NCBI RefSeq assembly: GCF_016863615.1
Contig: NZ_BOPF01000002.1
Span: 62,001 to 126,000 of the forward strand
Reading direction: 5' to 3'
DNA: 64,000 bases
Origin: Virgisporangium aliadipatigenens
GTDB taxonomy: Bacteria; Actinomycetota; Actinomycetes; Mycobacteriales; Micromonosporaceae
In this document: piece after piece, positions 45,113 through 54,767 of the stretch
Numbering within the stretch: position 1 is the first letter of the stretch
Layout: the number at the start of each line of letters is the position of its first letter
The notes under the pieces: generated by a model
Databases searched by the model: none
Seen by the model: only the letters and a program-made list of their open reading frames with translations
Told to the model about the DNA's origin: nothing
Made by a program: the position numbers and the translations under genes

Positions 45113-46509
45113 GGGCGAGGGCACTCATCGTGGTGGGCGCCGCGCTGCTGAGCGGCTGCACGGCGCTGCCCGGCGGCGCGCCCAGCGGTCCGTCGTACCG
45201 GGTCACCGTGGAGTTCGCCGACGTGCTGGACCTGGTGCCGCAGGCGAGCGTGAAGGTCAACGACGTGACGGTCGGCAGCGTGGAGAAGATCTCCCTCGCC
45301 GGCTGGACCGCCCGGGTGCGGCTGCGGGTCGGCCGCGACGTGCGGCTCCCCGCGAACGCCACCGCGGCCGTGCGCCAGACCAGCCTCCTCGGCGAGAAGT
45401 ACGTCGCGCTGGACCCGCCGACCACCGAGAGTCCACAGGGGACGCTCGCCGACGGTTCCGTCGTGCCGCTGGCGCGCACCAGGCGCGCGGCCGAGGTGGA
45501 GGAGGTGCTCGCCGCCCTCGGGCTGATCCTCAACGGCGGCGGCCTCGAACAGCTGCGCGTCATCAACCGCGAACTCGGCACCGCGCTCGAGGGGCGCGAG
45601 GACGCGGCGAAGGACGCCCTGCGGCAGCTGGACCTGTTCATCGGCGGGCTGGACAAGCAGAAGGAGGACCTGGTGCGGGCGATCGACTCGCTCGACCGGC
45701 TCACCGCGCACCTCGCGCAGCAGCGGCAGGTCATCGGGACGGCGCTGGACGCGGTGGCCCCCGGCATCACCGTGCTGGCGCAGCAGCGCGAACAGCTCAC
45801 CGGTGCGGTGCTCGCGCTAGGCCAGCTCGGCGATGTCGGCACCCGCGTGGTGAACCGGAGCCGCGACGACCTGCTCGCCGACCTGCGTGCGCTGCAGCCG
45901 ATCCTGCAACAGCTGGCACAGGCCGGCTCGAGCCTGCCGAACTCGCTGGAGTTCCTGCTGAGTTTCCCGTTCCCCCCGAACGTCAGCGGCGCCATCGTGG
46001 GCGACTTCGTCAACCTCAGCGCGACGGCCGACCTCGACGTGACCACGATCCTCGGCAACCTGCTCGTCCAGCCGAACAACGTCCCGCCCCCGACGCCTCC
46101 GTCGGGATCCTCGCCCCCGCCTCCCGCGTCGGGCGGTGACAAGCCGGCACAGCCCGCGCCGCCGACCAGGCCGGGTACCCCGACCCCGCCGACCCTGCCC
46201 ACGCTTCCCGAGATCCTGCCGCTCGGCTGCCTGCCCGTGGTCGGCCCGCTGCTGCCCGGCTGGGTCCCGCCGCAGGGCTGCAAGCTCCCGGAGGGCTGCC
46301 AACTCCTGCCGCCGCTGGCCGAGGCGCCCCCCGGCAGCGTCCGGCCGCCCGGCGGGGTGGTGCAGCCCGGGACCGTGTTCCCGCCCGGGACGCTGCTGCT
46401 GCCCGGCACCATCCTCACCCCGCAGTGCCTGCTGCCGCCCGCGACCGCCGCCACGAACGGCCGCCAGGGCGGGCTGAGCGATTTGCTCCCCGGAGGGCCG
46501 CAATCGTGA
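45109..46509 (+). CDS. mceE: Mce-family lipoprotein MceE
   Basis: 466 aa. Lipobox LLSGC near residue 14-18 shows lipid anchoring, as in the LprK/MceE position of mycobacterial loci. MCE domain about 30-110 (LVPQASVKVNDVTVGSVEKI, LLGEKYVALDPP), helical domain, then a long Pro/Gly tail with several Cys from about 325. ATGA overlap upstream and GTGA downstream. Confidence 0.93.
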   Translation: MRARALIVVGAALLSGCTALPGGAPSGPSYRVTVEFADVLDLVPQASVKVNDVTVGSVEKISLAGWTARVRLRVGRDVRLPANATAAVRQTSLLGEKYVALDPPTTESPQGTLADGSVVPLARTRRAAEVEEVLAALGLILNGGGLEQLRVINRELGTALEGREDAAKDALRQLDLFIGGLDKQKEDLVRAIDSLDRLTAHLAQQRQVIGTALDAVAPGITVLAQQREQLTGAVLALGQLGDVGTRVVNRSRDDLLADLRALQPILQQLAQAGSSLPNSLEFLLSFPFPPNVSGAIVGDFVNLSATADLDVTTILGNLLVQPNNVPPPTPPSGSSPPPPASGGDKPAQPAPPTRPGTPTPPTLPTLPEILPLGCLPVVGPLLPGWVPPQGCKLPEGCQLLPPLAEAPPGSVRPPGGVVQPGTVFPPGTLLLPGTILTPQCLLPPATAATNGRQGGLSDLLPGGPQS

Positions 46510-47759
46510 TCACCCGGGCCACACGTGTGAAGCTGATGGCGTTCCTGCTCGTCAGCCTGCTCGGCATCGGGTACGTGTCGGTGCGTTACGTCGGGCTCGG
46601 CGACTCGCTGTTCGGCCGCAACTACGTCGTCCACGTCGACTTCGCCTCCGGCGGCGGCATCTTCACCAACGCGGCCGTCACCTATCGGGGCGTGCCGTCC
46701 GGCCGGGTCACGGCGGTGACGATCGCGCCCGGCGGCGGGGCCCGCGTGCGGCTGCGCCTCGACGGCGACGTGCGCGTCCCGGCGAACCTGCACGCCGTGG
46801 TGGCGCAGCGTTCGGCCGTCGGGGAGCAGTACGTCGACCTGCGGCCGGACTCCGACGGCGGCCCGTACCTGCGCGACGGCGACGTCATCGGCCGCGAACG
46901 CACCGGCGGCCCGCTCGCCCCGGAGGTGCTGCTCGCCAACCTCGACGCGCTGGTGCGTTCGATCGACCCGCGGGACCTCGCGGTCGTAATCGACGAACTG
47001 GGAAAGGCGTTCGAGGGCAGCGAGACCGCGCTGCGCACCATCCTCGACGCCGGCAACCTCCTGCTGACCGACGCCACCGCCAGGCTGCCCGAGACGGTGG
47101 CCCTGATCCGGGACGGCGCCACGGTGCTGCAGACCCAGATCGAGTCGGCAGACCAGATCCGGCGCTGGGCGGCCGGCCTCGCCACGCTCGCCTCGACGGT
47201 GCGCACCGCCGACCCCGACTTGCGGCGCGTCATCGCCGACGGGGCGCCGGCCGCCCGCGAGTTGACCGCCCTGCTGGAGGGGCTGGATCCGACGATCGGC
47301 GTCATGCTCGGCAACCTCGTCACCCTGAACGACGTCGCCGCCCGGCGCCTGCCCGGCGTCGAACAGATCCTCGTCGTGTACCCGTTGGCCGTCGCGGGCG
47401 CGTTCACCGTGACGCCGGGCGACGGCACCGCACACTTCGGCCTCGTGCTGAACGTCGACGACCCGCCGCCGTGCCGCTACGAGGGCGGCACGGAGTGCAG
47501 CGCCGCGGAGGAGGCGCGCGGCTCGGGCGTGCGCGGTTCCGCGAACGCCCCGCGCGCCGGGGGCGATCCGCCGCCGCCCACCACGTCGCCCCCGGACCCC
47601 GCGAACGCCCCCGGCGGGATCAGCGGGTTCGACCCCGCCACCGGCATCGTGCTCGGGCCCGACGGGCGGCCGCTGCAGTTCGGCGGCACCGGCGGGCAGG
47701 CGCAACTTGCCGGGGACCAGTCGTGGAAACAACTCCTGCTCGCCGGCGTCAGCCCGTAG
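46506..47759 (+). CDS. mceF: Mce-family protein MceF
   Basis: 417 aa. N-terminal helix about 9-28, MCE domain about 38-115 (GGGIFTNAAVTYRGVPSGRV, VGEQYVDLRP), helical domain and a Pro-rich tail. GTG at 46506 forms GTGA with the mceE stop. It completes the A-F set. Confidence 0.92.
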   Translation: MITRATRVKLMAFLLVSLLGIGYVSVRYVGLGDSLFGRNYVVHVDFASGGGIFTNAAVTYRGVPSGRVTAVTIAPGGGARVRLRLDGDVRVPANLHAVVAQRSAVGEQYVDLRPDSDGGPYLRDGDVIGRERTGGPLAPEVLLANLDALVRSIDPRDLAVVIDELGKAFEGSETALRTILDAGNLLLTDATARLPETVALIRDGATVLQTQIESADQIRRWAAGLATLASTVRTADPDLRRVIADGAPAARELTALLEGLDPTIGVMLGNLVTLNDVAARRLPGVEQILVVYPLAVAGAFTVTPGDGTAHFGLVLNVDDPPPCRYEGGTECSAAEEARGSGVRGSANAPRAGGDPPPPTTSPPDPANAPGGISGFDPATGIVLGPDGRPLQFGGTGGQAQLAGDQSWKQLLLAGVSP

Positions 47760-47774
47760 CCGAAGGGACCAGCG

Positions 47775-48581
47775 ATGCCCACCGAATCCGGCACCCCGCT
47801 CAAGCTCATCAAGGGCGGCGCCGCCGCAGCTTCCGAGGAGACCGACACCGTCACCGGCCGGCGTACGGTCCGGCACCGCTCCACCAGGCGCACGGTCAAG
47901 CGCCGCACGCCCGGCCGCACCGCCCCGCCGGCGGCACCCGAGGACGACAACGACGCCCTCACGAAGGCGTTGCGCACCCTCGACGCCGAGCCCGTCTCGG
48001 AGCCGTCCACAGTGGACGGAGAGGCCGCCGCGAGGAAGCGAAAGCCAGCCGCGAGGAGGCGGCGGAAGAAGAGCATCGCGCCACCGCGGCGCCGCTTCAC
48101 CGTCTCCGGCGCCACGGCCGCGCTCGTCGTCCTGCTCGCCGTCGCCGTCGGCGCGGCACTCTTCACCGGCCAGCGCTGGTACGCCGACCACGCCCTCGAA
48201 CGCGCGCACCAGCAGGCGTTGGCCGCCGCCAAGCAGGTGACCGTCGACTTCGTCTCGGTCAGCGCCGCCAGCGTCGACCGCGACCTGCAGCGCATCGTGG
48301 CCGGCAGCACCGGCGACTTCCACGAGGAGTTCACCCGGGGGCAGGCGCAGGTGCGGGCGGCGGTCGTGGAGAACAACGTCGACTCGCGCGGCACCGTCCT
48401 GCGGGCCGCTCTTCTTTCGGGGACGACGACGCACGCCGTGGTGCTCGTCGCGATGGACGCGACCGTGAAGAACAGCAAGGCGCCCGAGGGTCGGGTGTCG
48501 CACTACCGCATCCAGGTCGAGGTCGACCGCGCCGGCGACTCCGGCGGGTGGCTCGTGTCCAAGCTCCAGTTCGTCGGCTGA
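47775..48581 (+). CDS. Mce-associated membrane protein (Mam type)
   Basis: 268 aa. A basic, Pro/Arg-rich cytosolic N-terminus (about 1-110), one membrane helix (about 113-133, ATAALVVLLAVAVGAALFTG) and an extracellular domain (about 135-268) with AAKQVTVDFVSVSAASVDRD and a final GGWLVSKLQFVG. These Mas/Mam proteins accompany actinobacterial Mce loci and stabilise the transporter. ATG at 47775 follows GAAGGGACC. Confidence 0.85.
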   Translation: MPTESGTPLKLIKGGAAAASEETDTVTGRRTVRHRSTRRTVKRRTPGRTAPPAAPEDDNDALTKALRTLDAEPVSEPSTVDGEAAARKRKPAARRRRKKSIAPPRRRFTVSGATAALVVLLAVAVGAALFTGQRWYADHALERAHQQALAAAKQVTVDFVSVSAASVDRDLQRIVAGSTGDFHEEFTRGQAQVRAAVVENNVDSRGTVLRAALLSGTTTHAVVLVAMDATVKNSKAPEGRVSHYRIQVEVDRAGDSGGWLVSKLQFVG

Positions 48582-48592
48582 GGGGGTCGCAG

Positions 48593-49057
48593 ATGCGCAG
48601 GATCGTGCTGGTCGTGGTGATCGCCGTCGCCGCGGCGTTCGCGGCCACCACCTACTGGCAACACCACTCGGTCGAACGGCGGGACGCGGGCACCCGCGCC
48701 GCCCTCGCCACCGCGACCGCGGCCGCCCAGGCAATCTTCTCCTACGACTACCGCAGCTTCGACACCAGCGTGGCCAACGGCAAGGCGTTCGTGACCGGCG
48801 ATTTCGCCGCCGAGTACGAACGCACCACCACGGCCCTGAAGGGCACGGCCGTCGCGGAGAAGGCGGTGGTGCGCGCGACCGTCTCGGCGACCGGTGTCGT
48901 CACGGCCCGCGCCGACCGCGTCGAACTCCTCCTGTTCCTCAACCAGTACCGCCGCAACGCCAACATCGAGGGCGAGAAGGTCGACCAGAACCGGGTCGCG
49001 CTGACGCTCGTACCGGTCGGCGACGACTGGAAGGTGACGGCGGCGACCGCGATCTGA
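48593..49057 (+). CDS. Mce-associated membrane protein (second)
   Basis: 154 aa. N-terminal helix (about 3-20) and a soluble domain of the same fold class as the previous gene: AAAQAIFSYDYRSFDTSVAN near 45-64 and a final VPVGDDWKVTAATAI. ATG at 48593 with an AGGGGGTCGCAG stretch upstream. It closes the Mce operon. Confidence 0.8.
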   Translation: MRRIVLVVVIAVAAAFAATTYWQHHSVERRDAGTRAALATATAAAQAIFSYDYRSFDTSVANGKAFVTGDFAAEYERTTTALKGTAVAEKAVVRATVSATGVVTARADRVELLLFLNQYRRNANIEGEKVDQNRVALTLVPVGDDWKVTAATAI

Positions 49058-49127
49058 CGCCGGCATCGACGTTCCCAAAGGTCGACGTTTGTGGAAGGAG
49101 GCGTTCGGGTAGCCCCGCCGCGTGGCG

Positions 49128-50165
49128 ATGAAAGCGCTTTCGCGATCGAAGCCGGTGACCATCTACGAGGTGGCGCGCCACGCCGGCGTCTCCATCGCGA
49201 CCGTCTCCCGGGTGCTGCGCGGCACGGCGCCGGTCGCCGAGCAGACCAGTGCCCGGGTGCGGGCCGCGGCGCAGGCGCTGCACTTCACGCCGAACCGCCT
49301 CGGGCGTTCCCTGGCCGAGGGGCGCCACGCGGCCAACGGCATCGTCTTTCCCGACCTCGTGGGCCCGTACTACGCGGAGGTCGTGCTCGGCTACGAGGAG
49401 GCCGCCTCCGAGCTCGGCAGCAGCGTGCTCATCCTCGCCACCGGACGCCGGCGCGACGCGGCCGCCGCGGTCGTCGAACTCGCCGGCCGGGTCGACGGTC
49501 TGGTCATCATGGGCAACACCGTCGACGACGCGACGGCCGCCGGGATCGCCGCCGGCGGGGTGCCGGTCGTCCTGCTGGCCCGCGAACCGCTCGCCGGCAT
49601 CGACACCATCCGCACCCGCAACGCCGCCTCCGCCAAAGTGCTGGCGGCGCACCTCGTCGAGCACGGCCACCGGCGGATCGCGTTCCTGGGTGACCCGGCC
49701 GGCTCGCCCGACGTCGCGGGCCGCTTCGCCGGTCTCGCCGCCGGGCTGCGGGCGGCCGGCCTGCCCGCTCCCGAACCGGTTTCGTGCGGCCTCGAAACGG
49801 CGGCCGGTGAGGCGGCCGCCGCCGTTCTGCTGGACGGCGACCGGCCGGACGCGATCGTGGGAGCGAACGACGAGGTGGCGCTCGGCGCGCTCCTCGCCGC
49901 GGCGGCGGTCGGCCTGCGGGTACCGGACGACCTCGCCGTCACCGGCTGGGACGACGTGCTCGCCGCCCGGTTCGCCGGGCTCACCACGGTCCGCCAACCG
50001 ATGCGCGAACTCGGCGCCACCGCTGCGCGCTGGGTGCACCGGCGCATCGCCGAACGCACCGCGGATCCCAACCGGCCGCTGGCACCGGCCCGGCGGCGGA
50101 TCCTCCCCACGCAGCTCGTCGTGCGGCGCAGCTGCGGCCACCACGGCACCCCCGGAGGTAGCTGA
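49128..50165 (+). CDS. LacI-family transcriptional regulator
   Basis: 345 aa. The helix-turn-helix VTIYEVARHAGVSIATVSRVL (residues about 10-30, written here as VTIYEVARHAGVS plus ATVSRVL) and the hinge LGRSLAEGRH near 62 are standard. The periplasmic-binding-like sugar domain follows. Three in-frame starts exist: GTG 49122, ATG 49128, GTG 49155. ATG 49128 is used here, but it falls next to the palindrome at 49130-49141; a start at 49155 would put that site upstream. It likely regulates the sugar ABC genes that follow. Confidence 0.88.
   Translation: MKALSRSKPVTIYEVARHAGVSIATVSRVLRGTAPVAEQTSARVRAAAQALHFTPNRLGRSLAEGRHAANGIVFPDLVGPYYAEVVLGYEEAASELGSSVLILATGRRRDAAAAVVELAGRVDGLVIMGNTVDDATAAGIAAGGVPVVLLAREPLAGIDTIRTRNAASAKVLAAHLVEHGHRRIAFLGDPAGSPDVAGRFAGLAAGLRAAGLPAPEPVSCGLETAAGEAAAAVLLDGDRPDAIVGANDEVALGALLAAAAVGLRVPDDLAVTGWDDVLAARFAGLTTVRQPMRELGATAARWVHRRIAERTADPNRPLAPARRRILPTQLVVRRSCGHHGTPGGS
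49130..49141. promoter_or_regulatory. LacI-family operator at the regulator's own start
   Basis: GAAAGCGCTTTC is a perfect 12-bp palindrome with the central CG of LacI-family sites. It overlaps the likely start codon region of the lacI-like gene, which suggests autoregulation. A 10-of-12 match lies at 60898-60909. Confidence 0.65.
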
Positions 50166-50166
50166 G

Positions 50167-51435
50167 ATGAGAAGGCACCGGCGGTACGCCGCCGTGCTCG
50201 CGATCGCGACGGTGTTGGTTGCCGGCTGCGGGCGGGACACGGACGGCGGCCAGGACGAAGCGAGGTCGGTCGCCGCGGGCAAGGCGAAGGGCGAGATCAC
50301 CGTCTGGGCCATGGGCACGGAGGGCGAGAAGCTGAGCGATTTCGCCAAGGCGTTCACGGCCGAGAACCCCGACGCGAAGGTCACCGTGACGGCCGTTCCG
50401 TGGGACGCCGCACACCAGAAGATCGCCAGCGCGATCGCGGCGAAGCAGACCCCGGACGTGTCGATGCTGGGGACGACGTGGATGGGGGAGTTCGCCAAGA
50501 CCGGCGCGCTCGACCCGACCCCGACCGACCTCATCAGGAAGGACGACTTCTTCCCCGGCGCCTGGGCGACCGGCGTCGTCGGCGGAACGGCCTACGCGGT
50601 GCCGTGGTACGTCGAGACCAGGCTGATCTTCTATCGCAAGGATCTGGCGCAGGCGGCCGGGATCACGAGCCCGCCGAAGACCTGGGAGGAACTGACCGCC
50701 ATGGCGCGGGCGCTCAAGGAGAAGGCCGGCGCGGAATCCGGCCTCTACCTCCAGCCGGGCGGCACCGGCAGCTGGCAGTCGTTCCTGCCGTTCGCCTGGT
50801 CCAACGGCGCCGAACTCACGAAGGACAACAAGTTCACGCTGGACAGCGCGCAGATGAGCGAGGCGCTGCAGTACTACGGGTCGTTCTTCAAGGAGAAGCT
50901 CTCCACCACCACCGATCTGGGTGTGCAGGGCTCGCTCGAGCAGAGCTTCGTCACCGGGAAGACCGGGGCGTTCATCTCGGGGCCGTGGCACATCGGGCTG
51001 CTGAGCGAACAGGGCGGCGCCGGCTTCACCGAGAAGTTCGGCGTGGTGCGGATGCCCACCCGCAAGTCGTCGACGTCGTTCATCGGCGGGAGCAACCTGG
51101 CCGTGTTCAAGGACGGGCACAACCGCGACGGCGCGTGGAAGTTCATCGAGTGGCTGAGCCGGCCGGAGGTGCAGGTGCGGTGGTACAGGACCGTCACGTC
51201 GCTGCCGGCGGTGCAGAAGAGCTGGGACGACCCGTCACTGGCCGGCGACCCGTTCCTGTCGGAGTTCGGCGAGCAGCTGAAGTCGGCCAAGGCGCCGCCC
51301 CCGATCACCACCTGGGAACAGGTCGCCTCGGCCGTCGACGCCGAGATCGAACGGGTCGCGAAGGCCGGCGCCGACTCCGCCGCGGCGACGAAGGCCATGC
51401 AGGAGCGGGCCAGCAGCATCGGCACCGGAACCTGA
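50167..51435 (+). CDS. Sugar ABC transporter solute-binding lipoprotein
   Basis: 422 aa. Lipobox LVAGC near 18-22, then a family 1 binding protein: ITVWAMGTEG near 45, TWMGEFAKTGALDP near 105, VPWYVETRLIFYRKDLAQAA near 142 and SGPWHIGLL near 275. It binds a sugar or oligosaccharide outside the membrane. ATG at 50167, 1 bp after the lacI-like gene. The ATPase (MsiK-type) is not encoded here, as usual for such actinomycete systems. Confidence 0.9.
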   Translation: MRRHRRYAAVLAIATVLVAGCGRDTDGGQDEARSVAAGKAKGEITVWAMGTEGEKLSDFAKAFTAENPDAKVTVTAVPWDAAHQKIASAIAAKQTPDVSMLGTTWMGEFAKTGALDPTPTDLIRKDDFFPGAWATGVVGGTAYAVPWYVETRLIFYRKDLAQAAGITSPPKTWEELTAMARALKEKAGAESGLYLQPGGTGSWQSFLPFAWSNGAELTKDNKFTLDSAQMSEALQYYGSFFKEKLSTTTDLGVQGSLEQSFVTGKTGAFISGPWHIGLLSEQGGAGFTEKFGVVRMPTRKSSTSFIGGSNLAVFKDGHNRDGAWKFIEWLSRPEVQVRWYRTVTSLPAVQKSWDDPSLAGDPFLSEFGEQLKSAKAPPPITTWEQVASAVDAEIERVAKAGADSAAATKAMQERASSIGTGT

Positions 51436-51436
51436 C

Positions 51437-52309
51437 GTGTCCCGCCGCGCCCTGACCGGATGGGCGTTCGCCGCCCCGTTCATGACCCTGTTCGCCGTGT
51501 TCCTGGCCCTGCCGGTGCTGGCGTCGCTGGTGATGAGCCTGACCGACCTGCGTTCGACGGACCTGCGCAACCCGTTGGCGGTCAACTTCGTGGGCGTGGA
51601 CAACTTCGTCCGGCTCCTCTCCGACGAGCTGTTCCTGCGCTCGATGGTGAACACCCTCGTCTTCGTCGTCGTCGGGGTGCCGCTGACGACGGTGTTCGGC
51701 CTCGCCGCCGCGAACGCGCTCAACTCCGGCCTGATCCGGCTGCGGGGACTGTTCCGGGTAGGCTTCTACCTTCCCGTGGTCACCAGCATCGTGGCGATCG
51801 CCGTGGTCTGGCGCCTCGTGCTCGACCCGCAGTCCGGCCTCGTCAACAGTTTGCTGGGCGTCGTCGGGGTGACCGGGCCGGACTGGCTGGGCAGCACGTC
51901 GACGGCCCTGCCCGCGCTCGTCGTCATCGCCGCGTGGCGCAACTTCGGCTTCCTGATGGTGATCTTCCTGGCCGGACTGCAGACGATCCCGGCCGAACTG
52001 TACGAGGCGGCCACCATCGACGGCGCCGGACGGTGGGCCCAGTTCCGGCACGTGACGCTGCCGGCGCTGCGGCCCACCCTGTTGTTCGGCGCGGTGGTCA
52101 CCGGCATCGGCTATCTGCAGTTCTTCGAGGAGCCGCTCGTCATGACCCGGGGCGGGCCGCTCTCCTCGACGCTGTCCGTCTCGTACCACGTCTACAACCA
52201 GTTCGGCTTCGGCAACTACGGCTACGCCGCCGCCGCGAGCTACGTGCTGTTCGTGGCCGTCGTCGCGCTGTCGGTGCTGCAGTTCCGGCTGCTGGGCGAG
52301 AGGGACTGA
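51437..52309 (+). CDS. Sugar ABC transporter permease (MalF type)
   Basis: 290 aa with six helices. The ATPase-coupling EAA loop is YEAATIDGAGRWAQFRHVTL near 192-211. GTG at 51437, 1 bp past the binding-protein stop. It pairs with the next permease. Confidence 0.9.
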   Translation: MSRRALTGWAFAAPFMTLFAVFLALPVLASLVMSLTDLRSTDLRNPLAVNFVGVDNFVRLLSDELFLRSMVNTLVFVVVGVPLTTVFGLAAANALNSGLIRLRGLFRVGFYLPVVTSIVAIAVVWRLVLDPQSGLVNSLLGVVGVTGPDWLGSTSTALPALVVIAAWRNFGFLMVIFLAGLQTIPAELYEAATIDGAGRWAQFRHVTLPALRPTLLFGAVVTGIGYLQFFEEPLVMTRGGPLSSTLSVSYHVYNQFGFGNYGYAAAASYVLFVAVVALSVLQFRLLGERD

Positions 52310-52316
52310 TGCCGTC

Positions 52317-53165
52317 ATGTCCACTGTGGACACCCGCACCGCGCCGCGTGGACGGGACCGCGTCGCCCGCGTGGTGCTCTACGCGATCCTGCTGACCGGT
52401 CTGCTGGTCGTCGTCGGGCCGTTCCTCTGGATGCTGTTGTCCTCGGTCAAACCGGAGGCGGAGATCCGGCAGGCGACGTGGCTGCCGCGGACCTGGACCC
52501 TGGAGAACTACCGCGACCTGTTCGACCGGCTCGACTTCCCGACCTTCTTCGTCAACTCCGCGATCGTCGCGCTCCTGGTGACCGCCGGGAACCTCGCCTT
52601 CTGCTCGTTGCTCGGCTACGCGCTCGCGAAGCTCGCGTTCCCCGGCCGGCGGGCGATCTTCCTGCTGGTGCTCGGCACGCTCATGGTGCCCGGCATGGTC
52701 ACGTTCGTGCCGCAGTTCGTCCTGGTCAGCAACCTGGGCCTGACGAACACGTACGCCGGTCTGGTGCTGCCGTTCCTGGCCGGGCCGTTCGGCGTGTTCC
52801 TCATGCGGCAGTACCTGATGTCCATCCCCGACGACCTCATCGAGGCGGCCCGCGTGGACGGCGCCGGCGAGTGGCGCATCTTCCTGCGGATCGTGCTGCC
52901 GCTGTGCCGGCCGGCGCTGGCCACGCTCGGCATCCTCACGTTCCTCGCCTCCTGGAACAACTTCCTCTGGCCGCTCGTCGTGGCGACCACCGAGGACAAG
53001 TACACGCTGCCGGTGGCGCTGGCGCTCTACAGCGTGGGCCAGAACCGCATCGACTTCGGGCTGCTGCTCGCCGGCGCCGTCGTCGTCGTGGTGCCCGCCC
53101 TCGTCGTGTTCCTGGTGCTCCAACGCAGCTTCCTGCGCGGCATCGCCACCACCGGGCTCAAGTAG
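52317..53165 (+). CDS. Sugar ABC transporter permease (MalG type)
   Basis: 282 aa with six helices. EAA loop IEAARVDGAGEWRIFLRIVL near 177-196. ATG at 52317 is embedded in one copy of the 13-mer palindrome (52319-52331, encoding MSTVD). Partner of the preceding permease. Confidence 0.9.
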   Translation: MSTVDTRTAPRGRDRVARVVLYAILLTGLLVVVGPFLWMLLSSVKPEAEIRQATWLPRTWTLENYRDLFDRLDFPTFFVNSAIVALLVTAGNLAFCSLLGYALAKLAFPGRRAIFLLVLGTLMVPGMVTFVPQFVLVSNLGLTNTYAGLVLPFLAGPFGVFLMRQYLMSIPDDLIEAARVDGAGEWRIFLRIVLPLCRPALATLGILTFLASWNNFLWPLVVATTEDKYTLPVALALYSVGQNRIDFGLLLAGAVVVVVPALVVFLVLQRSFLRGIATTGLK

Positions 53166-53193
53166 CCCGGCCGCCGATCACGTTAGGAGAGTC

Positions 53194-54747
53194 ATGCGAC
53201 GCCTGCTGATCCCCCTCCTCGCCGCCGTCACGGTTCTCGGCGCCGGCACTCCCACCCTCGCCGCCGCACCGGACGGCACCGATCGCACCCTGCGCACGTT
53301 CGCCCGAGACACCTGGCGCTCGATGGTCGCCATGACGGACCCCACGACCGGACTGGTCGCGGACAACATCGCCGGTGGCCTCGACCCGGCGAGCCGCTCG
53401 CGCTACACCTCGCCGACGAACATCGGCGGCTCCATGTGGTCCGCGGTCGTGGCCCGCGACCTCGGCCTCGTCCCACGCCGCGAGGCGCACGAACGCATCG
53501 CGAAGGCCCTGCGCACCCTGGGCCGCCTCGACCACCACGAACCCTCCGGCATGTTCTACAACTGGTACGACCCGCGCGACGGCTCGGTCGTCACCGTGTG
53601 GCCGGAGGACGGCAATCCGGTCACCCCGTTCCTGTCCAGTGTGGACAACGGCTGGCTGGCGGCGGCACTGATGGTCGTCCGCGGCGCGGTGCCGGAACTG
53701 CGCGCCGAGGCGGACCGGATCCTGCGGCGGATGGACTTCGGCTTCTACTTCAACCCCGCCGCCTCCACACCGATCGGGACGCGGGGGCTGATCCGCGGCG
53801 GCTTCTGGGACACCCCGCCGCCCGGCTGCTCGGTCGTGGGCAACTACCGCGGCCGCGGCCCCGACGTCTGGTACACCTGCAACCACTACGACATCACCGT
53901 CACCGAACCGCGCATCGCTCTGTACATCGGCATCGCGGCCGGCCAGATCCCGCCGACGGCGTACTACGACACGATGCGCACCCTGCCGGCGAACTGCGAC
54001 TACGCCTGGCAGGAGATGCGTCCGGAGGGCTTCGACACCACGCACCTGGGCCGGCCGGTGTACGAGGGCTCCTACGTCTACCGGAACATCCGCTTCGTGC
54101 CGAGCTGGGGCGGGGACATGTTCGAGGCGCTGATGCCGGACCTGTTCGTGCCCGAGGCGCGCTGGGCACCGCTCAGCTGGGGCCGCAACCATCCGGCCAC
54201 CGTCGCCGGTCAGATCGAGCACGGCCTGAACGACGCCGGCTACGGCTTCTGGGGGTTCTCGCCCGCATCCCGGCCCTCCGGCGGCTACCAGGAGTGGGGC
54301 GTCGACGCGATGGGCATGGACACCAACGGCTACCCGTCCGACGTGGAACGCTCGACCTACGACGCCGGCTTCGAGGGGTGCCGCCCGCCCGGTCCGGCGC
54401 CGACCTACGGCGACGGCGTGGTGACCCCGCACGCGGCGTTCCTGGCCCTGCCGTACGCCAGGAACCCGGTCGTGGACAACCTGACCCGCCTGCGCGCCGC
54501 CTTCGACGCGTACGGGCCGGGCGGCTTCTACGACGCCGTCGCGGTGCGCAGCGGCACCGTCGCCAGGCGGTACCTGTCGCTCGACCAGGCGATGATCATG
54601 GGTGCGCTCGGCAACGAACTCGCGAACGAGGACATCAAGCGGGCGTTCGTGTCGGCGGAGTTCGAACGGCGGATCCGGCCGCTGATCGGCGCGGAACGCT
54701 TCAACGTCCCGCCGCAGCGCCTGCCGCAGCTCGGTACGGGAGGATAG
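53194..54747 (+). CDS. Secreted glycoamylase-like glycoside hydrolase
   Basis: 517 aa. A signal peptide (about 1-24) is followed by an (alpha/alpha)6-barrel-like domain. MFYNWYDPRDG near 124-134 and SSVDNGWLAAAL near 150-161 resemble the glycoamylase-like domain (PF10091) of GH144 and related beta-glucanases. YGFWGFSPAS near 350 and WGVDAMGMD near 367 also match. Its place after a sugar ABC operon implies it supplies that transporter with oligosaccharides. Exact bond specificity is unknown. Confidence 0.7.
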   Translation: MRRLLIPLLAAVTVLGAGTPTLAAAPDGTDRTLRTFARDTWRSMVAMTDPTTGLVADNIAGGLDPASRSRYTSPTNIGGSMWSAVVARDLGLVPRREAHERIAKALRTLGRLDHHEPSGMFYNWYDPRDGSVVTVWPEDGNPVTPFLSSVDNGWLAAALMVVRGAVPELRAEADRILRRMDFGFYFNPAASTPIGTRGLIRGGFWDTPPPGCSVVGNYRGRGPDVWYTCNHYDITVTEPRIALYIGIAAGQIPPTAYYDTMRTLPANCDYAWQEMRPEGFDTTHLGRPVYEGSYVYRNIRFVPSWGGDMFEALMPDLFVPEARWAPLSWGRNHPATVAGQIEHGLNDAGYGFWGFSPASRPSGGYQEWGVDAMGMDTNGYPSDVERSTYDAGFEGCRPPGPAPTYGDGVVTPHAAFLALPYARNPVVDNLTRLRAAFDAYGPGGFYDAVAVRSGTVARRYLSLDQAMIMGALGNELANEDIKRAFVSAEFERRIRPLIGAERFNVPPQRLPQLGTGG

Positions 54748-54767
54748 CGGCCCGGGCCGTCCGGACG

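Noticed and set aside
54748-54759. CGGCCCGGGCCG palindrome between convergent genes as a terminator
   Set aside because: The stem would be only about 4 bp once a loop is allowed, and no U-tract follows on either strand.
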